DNA of 64,000 bases from an uncultured Pirellulaceae bacterium (GCA_937944405.1 CALDYR010000062.1:16003-80002); one strand, 5' to 3'. Counted from the stretch's first letter, positions 10,751-21,446 are shown. Notes: a model not told the origin generated them from the sequence alone. Numbers and translations are program-made.

Positions 10751-11020
10751 AACGGTTGGATCGAAAATCGGGACTGACTTAACGTGGACACGCCCAATAA
10801 CTTTGTCTGTGCCGCCGACATCATCGGCGGGAACTCCGGCAGTCCGGCGGTAAGCAAGGAACTGGAGTTAATAAGACTTAATCTTTGATGGCAATTTGAA
10901 TTCCTGTCGGCGGACTATCAATACGACGGTCGCGAGGCACGTGCGACCGAGGTTCAAAGCCCCGCGATTCTCGAACCGCTGCTGAAAGCCTACAACGCCA
11001 CCCATGTGGCCGATCAGTTA
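10751..11020 (+). pseudogene. C-terminal fragment of an S46-family (DPP7/DPP11-type) peptidase gene
   Basis: Translation NGWIENRD*LNVDTPNNFVCAADIIGGNSGSPAVSKELELIRLNL*WQFEFLSADYQYDGREARATEVQSPAILEPLLKAYNATHVADQL. It retains the catalytic GGNSGSPxxxK block and the C-terminal motif, with two in-frame stops and no intact N terminus. Confidence 0.75.
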
Positions 11021-11147
11021 GGCAACCAAAAACAAAGTCCAACTACGTCGCTAACATTTTGGTTTAAGGTGTCAGCGCGTTGTGAAAGATTTGCGGTCAT
11101 TGTGACGCAAGTGCACTGGGTGGCACCGCGCTCGACGGCGCGGTTGC

Positions 11148-11633
11148 CTACGCAAACTCCATCTGCTTCATATCAACGATTTGTTGGTACTTTTTCGTTT
11201 TCTGAAAGGTTTTGAATTTCCGCAACACCCAGTCGCGATCGACCGTTTCGTGGGTCCGGGCCAAGTAGGCCATCGCAAACGCTTCGTCATCGCCGTATTG
11301 ATCGGCGGAAAAGCTGACCCCACCTTTAAGCGGACATTCGGGCCATCGTGCGTACCAACGACAATAGTACTTAACACTGTCGCCTTTTCCATAAGTCGTC
11401 ATCCGCGGCCAAACGCCGACGACTCCCGACGAATTACGTTTGCTCATACGCCCTTTAGCCGGGGTGATTGGCGGTAACTCCTTTTTCATTTTGGCGACCC
11501 ACTTGTCAGCCGCGGCTTGGGCCTTGGTCCACGTTTTATGTTCTCGCAGGGTGAAGTTTTTTTGGATTGTTTTACCCTGTCGCATAATTCGTGCCATGAC
11601 ACATTTTGACACTTTATTTTTAGTGGTATTCAT
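11148..11633 (-). CDS. AP2-like DNA-binding domain protein (hypothetical)
   Basis: 161 aa; central KRNSSGVVGVWPR...YYCRWYARWP...DDEAFAMAYLAR resembles an AP2/ERF-type fold. Alternative start at 11597 (MARIMRQGKTIQKNF). Confidence 0.55.
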   Translation of the reverse strand: MNTTKNKVSKCVMARIMRQGKTIQKNFTLREHKTWTKAQAAADKWVAKMKKELPPITPAKGRMSKRNSSGVVGVWPRMTTYGKGDSVKYYCRWYARWPECPLKGGVSFSADQYGDDEAFAMAYLARTHETVDRDWVLRKFKTFQKTKKYQQIVDMKQMEFA

Positions 11634-11966
11634 TAAAACTCAGGCTTGATATCGTGTGATAAGATTGAAATTTTTGGCTTTTTTATCGCAACCGGCAAGA
11701 ATAACCGGCAAGGAGGCGACGCAGCCGGTCCGGGGAAGTGGGACGACACGAAGTCGGGGGCGTAGTATATACAAACGCGCACAATTCGGTACGGTGAACT
11801 GTTATCAGAAACACGCACTGACAAAATTTTTTAGCGCCATTACTGACATTTTCAACCGTGCTTTGCCTGCGATCGATCGGCATCCTTTAGTTTAGAACTT
11901 GCCGACGACGATCATCAGGATCGATAGACTTTAGCGTCCATTCTATTTTTAAAAATAACGGTTTTC

Positions 11967-13292
11967 ATGTCTCTTTTCGAATCTGCTGAAAAAGCGCACC
12001 TTCAGTCGGCCAAGCCGTTGGCAGCCCGGATGCGTCCTCAGACAATCGATCAATTTATCGGCCAAGAACATATTTTAGGGGCGGGCAAACTGCTACGCCA
12101 ATTAGTGGCCGCTGACCGCATCAGCAGCGTGATTTTTTACGGACCTCCAGGTACCGGGAAAACAACGCTTGCTGGGCTTTTGGCCAATGTAACGCAACGC
12201 AAGTTCTTCAGAATCAACGCGGTTCTACACGGTGTTAAAGAGCTGCGAATGGTATTACAAGAAGCCCGTGACGAATTAGCAACCGGCGGGCGCGGGTCAC
12301 TGTTGTTCGTCGATGAGATCCACCGCTTTAATAAATCGCAACAGGATGCGATGTTGGCGGATGTTGAAAACGGCGTCGTTTCACTCATTGGCGCTACGAC
12401 TTCCAATCCGTTTTTTGCGGTCAACGGGGCGTTGGTCAGTCGCAGCCAAGTGTTCCAGTTCCAACCGCTATCTGCGGCCGAGATTAAAAAAACGATTCAC
12501 AATGCACTCCATGACAAAGTCAATGGATTAGGCCGCCAATCGATCACGCTGACCGATGAGTGTGAAACGTTTTTGGCTGAAATTTGCGACGGAGACGCTC
12601 GCAAAGCGCTTTCCATTTTGGAAACTGCCGTCATTGCGTCGGGATTGGGCATCCAACCGGTCACGTTGGAGAAAGAAGCCATCAAAGCCGCGGTCGGGCA
12701 GCGGGTTTTTCAATACGATGGCACCGGCGACGAACATTACGACTGCGCAAGCGCGTTGATCAAAAGCATCCGTGGCAGCGACGTCGACGCAGGACTGTAT
12801 TGGTTGGCTCGGATGCTCGAAGGAGGCGAAGACGTTCGGTTTCTTTGCCGCCGGTTAGTTATCTTGGCCAGTGAAGATGTTGGCAACGCTGATCCTCATG
12901 CGTTAGTCTTAGCGGTGGCTTGTTCACAAGCCTGCGAACAGATTGGATTACCGGAGTGCCAGTTGACCCTGTCACAAACGGTGGCTTATCTGGCGTGTGC
13001 CCCTAAATCCAATGCCGCCACGACAGCCATTAGCAGTGCCCGAAAGGATGTCCGCGAACAGCGTGTCCTGCCGGTGCCGCGTTCACTCCGCGACAGCCAC
13101 TTTCGCGAGGCCAATCAACTGGGGCATGGAACTGGATATCAAAACGCGCATTCCGCCGAAGATGGCGTTGCGGCCCAAGACTATCTTGGCGTGGACCGGA
13201 CCTACTACCTGCCGGTGGACCGCGGATTCGAATCCGAATTGCAGCAACGCCTACTGAAGATCCGAAAAAAACTGAAAGAGAAGCCCACTTAA
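11967..13292 (+). CDS. rarA: Replication-associated recombination protein A (AAA+ ATPase, RarA/MgsA)
   Basis: LAARMRPQTIDQFIGQEHILG, GPPGTGKTTLA, LFVDEIHRFNKSQQDA, GATTSNPFF motifs. Confidence 0.95.
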   Translation: MSLFESAEKAHLQSAKPLAARMRPQTIDQFIGQEHILGAGKLLRQLVAADRISSVIFYGPPGTGKTTLAGLLANVTQRKFFRINAVLHGVKELRMVLQEARDELATGGRGSLLFVDEIHRFNKSQQDAMLADVENGVVSLIGATTSNPFFAVNGALVSRSQVFQFQPLSAAEIKKTIHNALHDKVNGLGRQSITLTDECETFLAEICDGDARKALSILETAVIASGLGIQPVTLEKEAIKAAVGQRVFQYDGTGDEHYDCASALIKSIRGSDVDAGLYWLARMLEGGEDVRFLCRRLVILASEDVGNADPHALVLAVACSQACEQIGLPECQLTLSQTVAYLACAPKSNAATTAISSARKDVREQRVLPVPRSLRDSHFREANQLGHGTGYQNAHSAEDGVAAQDYLGVDRTYYLPVDRGFESELQQRLLKIRKKLKEKPT

Positions 13293-13511
13293 CAGACGCT
13301 CTTTTGAAGATGGTAATCACTCGCCGATGCTGGGTTTAAGGGGCCCGAAATTCCGAAGTGCGTATTGTTTTAGCGTCACGCTATCACTTTTGCCGCCCGC
13401 AAGATCAATCTATCTGGGCAACTGCAAATTTGCTAACGTCAACCGTAATGTGGAGCCGGTTCTAGGATGGGATTGGTAAAAATTTGAAGAAATCGAGTCA
13501 GGAGGACTCAA

Positions 13512-15311
13512 GTGCATTCTCTTAAAAGTACCGGAATCGCGGTTTTGCTATTGGCTGTCTCTATCGGTCTTTATCAGTTTTCGGCCAACGACGAACCTTC
13601 CTCCAATATCGATTTGACTACCGAGTTGGGAATCTCTGATGGCAGCTCGCCGGCGTTCGGCCAGCAACCCTTTCAAGGGCAGGCTTTTAACGGGCAGCCC
13701 TTCAACAACCAACCCTTCAGCGGTGGCCAACCATTACCCGGTAGCCAACCTTTACCCGGTAGCCAACCATTACCCGGTGGCCAATCCTTCCAAAACAACT
13801 TTGGCGGCCCCCCTCCATTGAACGGACAATTAGTGTCCTCCCAGAGGTTTCCCCAGCAAACGTTGCAAGGACCGGCCCAAGGAACCCAGAACCGATATCC
13901 CTTCCAACAGCAATTCCCGCAACCGCCAAATCAAAACGTTGGAAACAACGCTGGCTTTGCGAGCAATCCCAGTTTTACCAACACTCCCTCGGTGCCAGCG
14001 GTCCAATCTCGCCAACCGACTGCCGGTTCTAGTTTTGAACAGTTGCGTAACAAATTCAATCAAACCGCTACCAGCACGATCAATTCTGCAACCCAACAAG
14101 CCAAAACACAGTTCAACAGTTTGCAGAATCAAACGGTAAACGAGTTTCAACAAAACATGCCCGACCTATCGGCAGCAACACAGGCCACTCGGCAAATTAG
14201 CCAACCCGGTCGGGACGAAGGTCTGATCGAAGCCTTGCAAGCGGAATTCGCTAGCGCTGCAGAGAATACCTCGATCAACACCAACGCCGGTGCTGACTTT
14301 GCCCTACCACCGATGCAAGAATCCGCTGAAATCAAGATCAACAACGACTTCAGTAGTAACGACTTTAGTAGTAACGACTTCAGTAGTAACGACTTCAGTA
14401 GTAACGACTTTAACAGTAACGACTTCAGTCCCGAACTCAACGCTGAACCTATTAAAGCTCAACCTATCGAACTCAACAACGAAGCGGAAAACCGTTTGGT
14501 GTCTGAACAGAGCCCCATCAGCAAAGAGGGATTTGATATGGACTTCGATGTCAAACAGGCCAACGTCGTTCCGGATTTCGATTCTATGGACACCCCGAAC
14601 GTGTCCAACATCGACCAAGCGTGGACGGTGGTTGAAAAGATGGTCGAGGAGAAAGACTTCCGTGGTTCATTGGCGGTGCTGACTCGGTTTTACCGTAACG
14701 ATGATCTCTCTGCGGTGCAGCGGACCAAGCTCAACGATTGGTTGGACGCCCTAGCAGGAAAAGTCATTTACTCCACCGAACATCACTTCACCACGACCGC
14801 TTATAAGATGCAAGCCGGCGAGACGCTTGCCGACATCGCCAATCGATGGCAAGTGCCGGCCCAGGTCGTTTATAACATCAACCGCAAACAGATCGGCAAT
14901 AACCCCGATGTGACTGCAGGCACCGAACTGAAAATCATCAACGGCCCCTTCCACGCCGAAGTGGATATGAGTTCGCAAACGCTGACCCTGTTTTTAAAAG
15001 ATCTATACGCCGGTCGCTTTCCGGTGAAGCTGGGAATCTCCGGTAACCCGCGCCCGGGTGATTACCAAGTTGTCGCAAAATCGGTCCAAGGTCACACCTG
15101 GCGCGACGCTGATGGAAATGACTTCCCACCGGGATCACCCGAAAATGGCTATGGCCCATATTGGATCGGGATGACGGGCAGCCTTTGCATCCACGTCGTC
15201 AAAGCCGACGAAACTCCCGGCCATTCTGGGTGCATCGGCCTCTCAGAAAAAGACGCCAAAGACATCTTTGGCATACTGGCCAACCGGTCAACAGTAAAGG
15301 TTGTTCAGTAA
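13512..15311 (+). CDS. LysM and YkuD L,D-transpeptidase with low-complexity repeat linker
   Basis: N-terminal TM, LysM-like YKMQAGETLADIANRWQVPAQVVYNINRK, YkuD catalytic GSLCIHVVKADETPGHSGCIGL. Confidence 0.9.
   Translation: MHSLKSTGIAVLLLAVSIGLYQFSANDEPSSNIDLTTELGISDGSSPAFGQQPFQGQAFNGQPFNNQPFSGGQPLPGSQPLPGSQPLPGGQSFQNNFGGPPPLNGQLVSSQRFPQQTLQGPAQGTQNRYPFQQQFPQPPNQNVGNNAGFASNPSFTNTPSVPAVQSRQPTAGSSFEQLRNKFNQTATSTINSATQQAKTQFNSLQNQTVNEFQQNMPDLSAATQATRQISQPGRDEGLIEALQAEFASAAENTSINTNAGADFALPPMQESAEIKINNDFSSNDFSSNDFSSNDFSSNDFNSNDFSPELNAEPIKAQPIELNNEAENRLVSEQSPISKEGFDMDFDVKQANVVPDFDSMDTPNVSNIDQAWTVVEKMVEEKDFRGSLAVLTRFYRNDDLSAVQRTKLNDWLDALAGKVIYSTEHHFTTTAYKMQAGETLADIANRWQVPAQVVYNINRKQIGNNPDVTAGTELKIINGPFHAEVDMSSQTLTLFLKDLYAGRFPVKLGISGNPRPGDYQVVAKSVQGHTWRDADGNDFPPGSPENGYGPYWIGMTGSLCIHVVKADETPGHSGCIGLSEKDAKDIFGILANRSTVKVVQ
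13722..13775 (+). repeat. 18-bp in-frame tandem repeat (G[G/S]QPLP), 3 units
   Basis: ggtggccaaccattaccc / ggtagccaacctttaccc / ggtagccaaccattaccc. Confidence 0.9.
14343..14432 (+). repeat. 15-bp in-frame tandem repeat (NDFSS), about 5-6 units
   Basis: aacgacttcagtagt repeated with minor changes (NDFSSNDFSSNDFSSNDFSSNDFNSNDFS). Confidence 0.92.
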
Positions 15312-15555
15312 ACCAAAGTTCGATGGCATTGACCGTCGCTGGTGAAGACAGACACAAAATGCGAACCCAACCCAGCCAATACTCTGCTGGGTTTCTTTAC
15401 GCGCTGTTCGAATTCAATCGCTACGATAAGGTGATTACCGTTTTCGACGCCCGACGTCATCGTTGCGGTCGCCCCGATTATAAAACATTGCTTTAAAAGC
15501 ACTGACAGGCGATTTCAAATCCGTCTATCCAACGGCCAGTGGCCAAATTTCTAAC

Positions 15556-17451
15556 ATGCAAAAAATCTCCGTCGCCATTTCCTCTGTCGCCTTGGTTCTG
15601 GTTTGTTTTTCGAAACTCCTGATCGCCCAGCAGCTGCCCGGGGCTGATCGCATCATGGCAATGTATTCAAAATCAGAGGTGCGTATCCCAATGCGCGACG
15701 GCACGACGTTGTTTACGGCGATCTATACACCGCGCGATCGCAGCCAAAACTACCCCATCATGCTGATGCGTACCCCTTATGGTTGCCAGCCTTACGGAGA
15801 AGATCGCTACCGACCCCGCATCGGTCCATCGTCAATCGTCGAAGACGAAGGATATATCTTTGTCCATCAAGACGTTCGTGGACGATGGATGTCCGAAGGA
15901 AGTTTCGACAATATGCGGCCTCATGTCCTCGGTGACTCGCAACTCGACGAAAGCTCAGATACTTTCGACACGATCGATTGGCTGGTTAAAAACGTCCCAG
16001 CCAACAACGGCAGAGTCGGCATGTGGGGTATTTCGTATCCGGGTTTTTACTGCGCCGCAGCGTTGGCGGAACAACATCCGGCGCTTGCATGTTCGTCGCC
16101 CCAGGCGCCCATCTCCGATTTCTTCTTCGACGATTTCCATCACCACGGCGCCTACCTGCTCAGTTACCTTTTCGCGACCAATACCTTTGGCTATCAGCAC
16201 GACGGGCCGTCGAACTGGAAATGGTACTCCGAACTGGCGCCCTCACAACAAGATCCGTGGAAGTTTTATTTTGAACTTCTACCGCTACGCAAGGTTGAAA
16301 AGATGCTGCCCGAAGGTAACGAATTTTGGCGGCAGTTAACCGAACACCCCAATTACGATTCCTTTTGGAAATCACGAAACATTTTGCCCCACCTCCGTGG
16401 CGTGAAAGCCGGCGTGATGACGGTGGGAGGCCTGTTCGACGCTGAAGATCTTTACGGTCCGCTGAACATTTACCGGTCACTTGAACGCAACAATCCAGAC
16501 ATGTTCAACATTTTGGTGATGGGGCCGTGGGCTCATGGTGATTGGTCAACGAGAAGCAATAAAAACCAGCGCGTCGGTTCGATTGAATTCGGCGCCGGCA
16601 TCGCCAGCGACTATCAAAAGTCGGTAGAGGCACCGTTTTTTCGCCACTTTCTCAAAGGGTCACCGGAGCGACCTGAATTCGAAGCGCTAATGTACGACAC
16701 CGGTACGCACCAATGGGAGAAATATCGAAAGTGGCCGCCGGCAAACGCCCAAACGTTACGACTACACTTCACGCCGGAAAAGACTCTCAGCCCGCAACCG
16801 CCAACGAACAACGAACCGCGAGCCTTTCTCAGTTTCCTTAGCGACCCGTTTGATCCTGTTCCCTATCGTGAAAAAGAAAAAATCAAGTTTCGATTTACGC
16901 CACGGAATTATATGACTGACGACCAACGTTTCGCTTCAGCGCGTGATGACGTTCTGGTATTCCAAACAAATCCACTTCAACAACCGTTGAAGTTGACCGG
17001 AGATCTTTTGAGCCACCTGCGTGTATCGACGTCTCAGTCGGATGCTGATTGGATCGTAAAATTGATCGACGTCTACCCTGACAACGATGTCACGACGCCA
17101 AACCTTGATTCCGATCAACATCAGCCCTCATTCGCCGGGTACCAACAAATGGTTCGCAGCGACGTGATCCGAGGCCGATTCCGAAACAGTTACCAGACGC
17201 CCGAACCCTTCACTCCCGGAAACATTGAAACGGTCGAACTGCCGTTACAAGACGTTCATCACACCTTTAAAACAGGTCACCGAATCATGGTCCACGTCCA
17301 AAGCACTTGGTTTCCGCTGATCGACCGTAACCCTCAGAAGTACGTTGACAACATTTTCAAAGCCGAAAAAGAGGACTACGTCGCCGCCGAACATCGCGTC
17401 TATTGCAGCGGCAGCGACGGCAGCTTTATCGAGATGAAAATCACGCGGTAG
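15556..17451 (+). CDS. CocE/NonD family hydrolase (X-Pro dipeptidyl-peptidase S15-like), secreted
   Basis: Signal peptide, VRIPMRDGTTLFTAIYTPRD, GRVGMWGISYPGFY (GxSYxG), C-terminal jelly-roll-like region. Confidence 0.9.
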   Translation: MQKISVAISSVALVLVCFSKLLIAQQLPGADRIMAMYSKSEVRIPMRDGTTLFTAIYTPRDRSQNYPIMLMRTPYGCQPYGEDRYRPRIGPSSIVEDEGYIFVHQDVRGRWMSEGSFDNMRPHVLGDSQLDESSDTFDTIDWLVKNVPANNGRVGMWGISYPGFYCAAALAEQHPALACSSPQAPISDFFFDDFHHHGAYLLSYLFATNTFGYQHDGPSNWKWYSELAPSQQDPWKFYFELLPLRKVEKMLPEGNEFWRQLTEHPNYDSFWKSRNILPHLRGVKAGVMTVGGLFDAEDLYGPLNIYRSLERNNPDMFNILVMGPWAHGDWSTRSNKNQRVGSIEFGAGIASDYQKSVEAPFFRHFLKGSPERPEFEALMYDTGTHQWEKYRKWPPANAQTLRLHFTPEKTLSPQPPTNNEPRAFLSFLSDPFDPVPYREKEKIKFRFTPRNYMTDDQRFASARDDVLVFQTNPLQQPLKLTGDLLSHLRVSTSQSDADWIVKLIDVYPDNDVTTPNLDSDQHQPSFAGYQQMVRSDVIRGRFRNSYQTPEPFTPGNIETVELPLQDVHHTFKTGHRIMVHVQSTWFPLIDRNPQKYVDNIFKAEKEDYVAAEHRVYCSGSDGSFIEMKITR

Positions 17452-17732
17452 TGGAAGCGTGGGAGTGATTTTGCATCACTCCAAATCGCGGCTACCCAAA
17501 AGACAGTGCGGCAACACCAAGCGGGATCACAAACGATCATCCGGCACACAGCATCTCCAACGCATCGCCTTCCCAGCATCTCAACGTAATCTCCAACACA
17601 CTCCACGCTGACAAATAGAATGGGGCTCACTCTCGACGGCACCAACGCCAAACCACGCATCCGAACGTGCTAAAGATGACCGGGCGATAGGAGGGGGCAA
17701 GCGCTAAAAATCAAGCGCTGCCTCGTCACCGG

Positions 17733-19904
17733 CTATCTCATCGACGCTGCGACTTCGATTTCATTGATGTGCTTTTGTGCGCTGGTTTGCAAGTTCAACT
17801 TCATCTTCATTGACCAGCGCCCCTGTTCGTCACCGCGAATGTACCAATGCGGTTGCACGCAGACCGCTTGATGGACGGCCTCGAAACCTGACTCTGATTG
17901 GCTGACCGACTGTACCGGATAGGTATAAACATGACCTACCTGTTCCATCGACAAACCTACCTCAACCCCCAACCAAAGATCGGTCAAACTGATATGGTTT
18001 GTGTTTTCGCAGTTCATCACCGCCTGCATCTGGCCAAGCTTTTCACCGGCGCTGTTGGAGAAGAAGCGATCGTCTTGGTTGTCAGGTAGTCCCGCGAAAT
18101 TAAACTCTACCCCGAAGTGCATCGTCCCATCTTGAGGCAAACCTTCGATTAAATAAGCGATCTCTACTTCTGAACTGCCGGCGGTTTGGGTCACTCCCTT
18201 GGTGATCTTCAGCGGCACGCCCCAAGCATTGCCTTCGCGCTTCAGCATAATCTGCACCCGTTGGGGCTTGCTGCGAATCTTCGCGGTGTATTCGCCGTCG
18301 GCAAAATCTCCGCGTTCGAGGGCAGTTGAGGCCATCAAATCATCAACGACAACATCTTCGTCCCAGAAATGGTCGATCAAACTTGCACGCAGACGTTGGT
18401 CGTACTGAAGACGTTCGTCTAAGCCTTCTTGTTTGAAGATCACTTGGTCGTGAATGCTGGCTGCAGTATCGTCGTTTTCATTCTCTCCACGTTTTACTTT
18501 GGCATGATAGAGTTCGGACCTGCGTTGGATTGTGGCACCCAAGTTATGCCCTACGTTCAATAGATCTAATTCGTAGATTGTGCCACCGGCGCCCGGCGAG
18601 ATCCAAGTCGTAATCTGTTCGTTCGCCAAACGAATTTCCGCCCGCCCATCAAAGTTGTAGTCTTCGGTCGTAGCTTCAATCCAATGTTCAGGCCGCCCCA
18701 TACCCTTTTCTAATAATCGATCGGCGACCAACAAATGCTGATAGACAGCGTTACGCAAATGCGGCAGATAGATACCACCAAACGCGCCGTGCCAATAACT
18801 GCAATTGCATTGCCCCTGATACAGGTGATCTTCGGCGCTTGCCAGCACCGCAGCGTCAATGCCTTTTGCGGTCGCGCGTTTGAGCAGCCCACTGACGTAC
18901 ATCATGCGCGAGTACATATGATTGGTTTCGGGATACTTGACTTTGAAGTTTCGCCAAAAACCGCCCGAGAGAAAGGACTGAATCTGTTTGAAGTTGGGTT
19001 GATGTTCAATTTCGTGGATCAAGTCATCATGTTCGATCTGCCGATTGACTGGCAACGCCCATTCGATCATTTCCCGATAACTGGCATCGGGCAAATAGAT
19101 TTTGCCACGTGGAGCGGTCGTGTCGACCGCATGCCCTAGGGTCGTCGTGGCCAGCCAATCTCGATTATCGGTAAGGGCTTGGAAAAAGTTTTTCAGCCAA
19201 CCTTTTTCATAAACGTGCTCTTTGGTATTGGGCCAAGTCCCGAACTTTTCACCATCGTCGCCAAAGACAAGAACCGCCCCGGGCGTTTTCTCAGCCCACT
19301 GCCGACAGTAATCGATCGTGTCCTGCGGTTCATGAAACGGAAGCAGATATCGCAAACGTTCGCTGCCGGGGAACACTCGCACGGTTTTGCCTTCGTCCTC
19401 TACGATGTAGTATCCTGAAAGCTGGTCGTCCCGCAGACCCGCGCGGCGGAAATGAAAATCATCCAACACGGTGTAGGAAATGTCTGCCGCACTAATTGCC
19501 GAAGCAAGGCTGGACTCCCAAACGCGTTCGGGAATCCACATGCCGTTTACTTTTTCGCAGACGCGTTGCTCAAGCCATTGCGAGAAACGGGTAATCTGTC
19601 CCACACGGTCGCGGGTGGGAATCATCGTCAAAATGGGTTCGTAGAAAGCGCCACCAACGATCTCGATGCGCCCTTGGCTGACCAAGTTAGCGACGCGACT
19701 GAGGTATTCCGGGTGAGCTTTCTCCAGCCACTTCATCAACGGACCGCTGGTGTGCAGCGAAATACTCAAGTCTGTGAACGGCTCAAAAACTTCCAAAAAT
19801 GGCAAATAACTGTCTTGGTAGGCCTGTTCGAAGACGCCATCGAAGTTGCCCACTGGCTGATGATTATGCAGAACAAGGCAAAGTTGGACTTGGGGACCGC
19901 TCAT
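17733..19904 (-). CDS. GH57-family alpha-amylase / 4-alpha-glucanotransferase-like protein
   Basis: LCLVLHNHQPVGNFDGVFEQAYQDSYLPFLEVFE, WIPERVWESSLASAISAADISYTVLDDFHF, VFGDDGEKFGTWP. Confidence 0.9.
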   Translation of the reverse strand: MSGPQVQLCLVLHNHQPVGNFDGVFEQAYQDSYLPFLEVFEPFTDLSISLHTSGPLMKWLEKAHPEYLSRVANLVSQGRIEIVGGAFYEPILTMIPTRDRVGQITRFSQWLEQRVCEKVNGMWIPERVWESSLASAISAADISYTVLDDFHFRRAGLRDDQLSGYYIVEDEGKTVRVFPGSERLRYLLPFHEPQDTIDYCRQWAEKTPGAVLVFGDDGEKFGTWPNTKEHVYEKGWLKNFFQALTDNRDWLATTTLGHAVDTTAPRGKIYLPDASYREMIEWALPVNRQIEHDDLIHEIEHQPNFKQIQSFLSGGFWRNFKVKYPETNHMYSRMMYVSGLLKRATAKGIDAAVLASAEDHLYQGQCNCSYWHGAFGGIYLPHLRNAVYQHLLVADRLLEKGMGRPEHWIEATTEDYNFDGRAEIRLANEQITTWISPGAGGTIYELDLLNVGHNLGATIQRRSELYHAKVKRGENENDDTAASIHDQVIFKQEGLDERLQYDQRLRASLIDHFWDEDVVVDDLMASTALERGDFADGEYTAKIRSKPQRVQIMLKREGNAWGVPLKITKGVTQTAGSSEVEIAYLIEGLPQDGTMHFGVEFNFAGLPDNQDDRFFSNSAGEKLGQMQAVMNCENTNHISLTDLWLGVEVGLSMEQVGHVYTYPVQSVSQSESGFEAVHQAVCVQPHWYIRGDEQGRWSMKMKLNLQTSAQKHINEIEVAASMR

Positions 19905-20150
19905 AGTTTCGCTGCGGGAATCGGTATTTGTTGACGGGGCCTATCGACGTGGTTAATCGAACGAATTTCCTAATTAAGTCGATTCGATCAGAAAACCGGA
20001 ACACCCTCAACCTACCGATTTTCAGAATTAGTTGTACCCGATTTGTGCCCCTTCCATAGGTGCTTTGCGATCAGGTTTGCAAAAAGTAGCAATCTGACTT
20101 AACGACCCGATCGGGACGATCATCAAACTTTGACATCGCCCGTTTTCAGG

Positions 20151-21218
20151 CTAACTTCGTAAACGCTTGGCGGCTAACTCGGGGGCGATGGGATTGACCC
20201 ACACATCGGTGCCCAATTCAAATCCCGCCGCACGTGTCGTGCGCGGGAAGAACTCCATGTACCAATGGTCAGCCGCCATCTGACCAAAGGGCGCCATGTG
20301 CATTAAGAAATTATACGATGGGTTATCCAACGCCTCCTCCAAACGACGAATCACGTCGCGACTCATATACGCCAGTTCGTCGCGCACATCTTCGTCAATT
20401 TCTAAAAAGGACACGCTGGGGTCGTTAGGTACGATCCACACTTGAAACGGAAACCGGCTGGCATAGGGGCAAACGACCGTGAAATACTTCGCCTGATAAA
20501 TGATTCGCGTCTTCTTCGCAATCTCCCACTTCAGCAACGCCGACATCAATGTTTCTTTGTGACTGTCCAGATGCAATCGATTCCGTTCGACTCGATTCTT
20601 CAGATGATCACTGATCACCGGGGAACCAATCAGCTGCAAGTGGATATGTTCCAGCGACGCCCCGGCTTCCGATCGGCAGTTCATAAACAACATGGCATGT
20701 TTGGCAACATTGCAATCGCGCAGTGTATTGAGCCGATCTTGGTTGGCCCGGAACAGAACCTTTAACTCGTTGTCGTATAATGAACTAACGCTTGAAATAT
20801 GCCGCCGCGAGGGAATAATTAACTCCTGCGGCCCGGGCAACGCCGAACGGATGTAGGGCCCATGAGCGACCTTTCCCGCGCCAACCTCCAATGGGTTGTC
20901 TTGGCCTTCTTCGGCATCCTGTTTACGTTCAACAAGGCTGTCAATCGAACCGAACGCCGCGTACTTATTGGACACCACGCGCGTTGACCAGCCTTCGTTT
21001 TCGTTGCCGTGTTCGTCCACATTGGAATCCACCTGGCTACCATCGCTGGCGTACATGATGTTTGTCGGTGGCGTTTCCTGTTCGTTACCCCCGCAAAACG
21101 GACAAATCAAACGCTTCCTCACACGCTCCGCTGACAGGAACTCGACAGGCCGGTTGTTCCGGTTACCCGCAATCACAGTCCAGTGCCCCGAGACGGGATC
21201 AAAGCGAAGATCAGACAT
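20151..21218 (-). CDS. galT: Galactose-1-phosphate uridylyltransferase family protein (HIT superfamily)
   Basis: LRFDPVSGHWTVIAGNR, CPFCGGNEQETPP, FMNCRSEAGASLEHIHLQLIG, NFLMHMAPFG. Confidence 0.87.
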   Translation of the reverse strand: MSDLRFDPVSGHWTVIAGNRNNRPVEFLSAERVRKRLICPFCGGNEQETPPTNIMYASDGSQVDSNVDEHGNENEGWSTRVVSNKYAAFGSIDSLVERKQDAEEGQDNPLEVGAGKVAHGPYIRSALPGPQELIIPSRRHISSVSSLYDNELKVLFRANQDRLNTLRDCNVAKHAMLFMNCRSEAGASLEHIHLQLIGSPVISDHLKNRVERNRLHLDSHKETLMSALLKWEIAKKTRIIYQAKYFTVVCPYASRFPFQVWIVPNDPSVSFLEIDEDVRDELAYMSRDVIRRLEEALDNPSYNFLMHMAPFGQMAADHWYMEFFPRTTRAAGFELGTDVWVNPIAPELAAKRLRS

Positions 21219-21395
21219 GCCGAATTTACATTTGATTAAAGTTAAGATTCGAAAGTGACCTTAACCTTAAGCTCAAAAACCGGCAATCGCAACGAAATAC
21301 TTTACCGCAGGTTAAAAGGACGCCAATTAAGATCGCGATCGGGAACTCTGTTGCGGGATATGGTTTCCCCAAAAAAAGCGTCTTTTCGCAAGCTA

Positions 21396-21423
21396 AAAAC
21401 CAAAACCAAAACCAAAACCAAAA
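21396..21423 (+). repeat. aaaacc hexanucleotide tract (about 4.5 units)
   Basis: aaaaccaaaaccaaaaccaaaaccaaaa between galT and glgA. Confidence 0.8.
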
Positions 21424-21446
21424 GCCAATTTGTCAACCTTCAAAAT

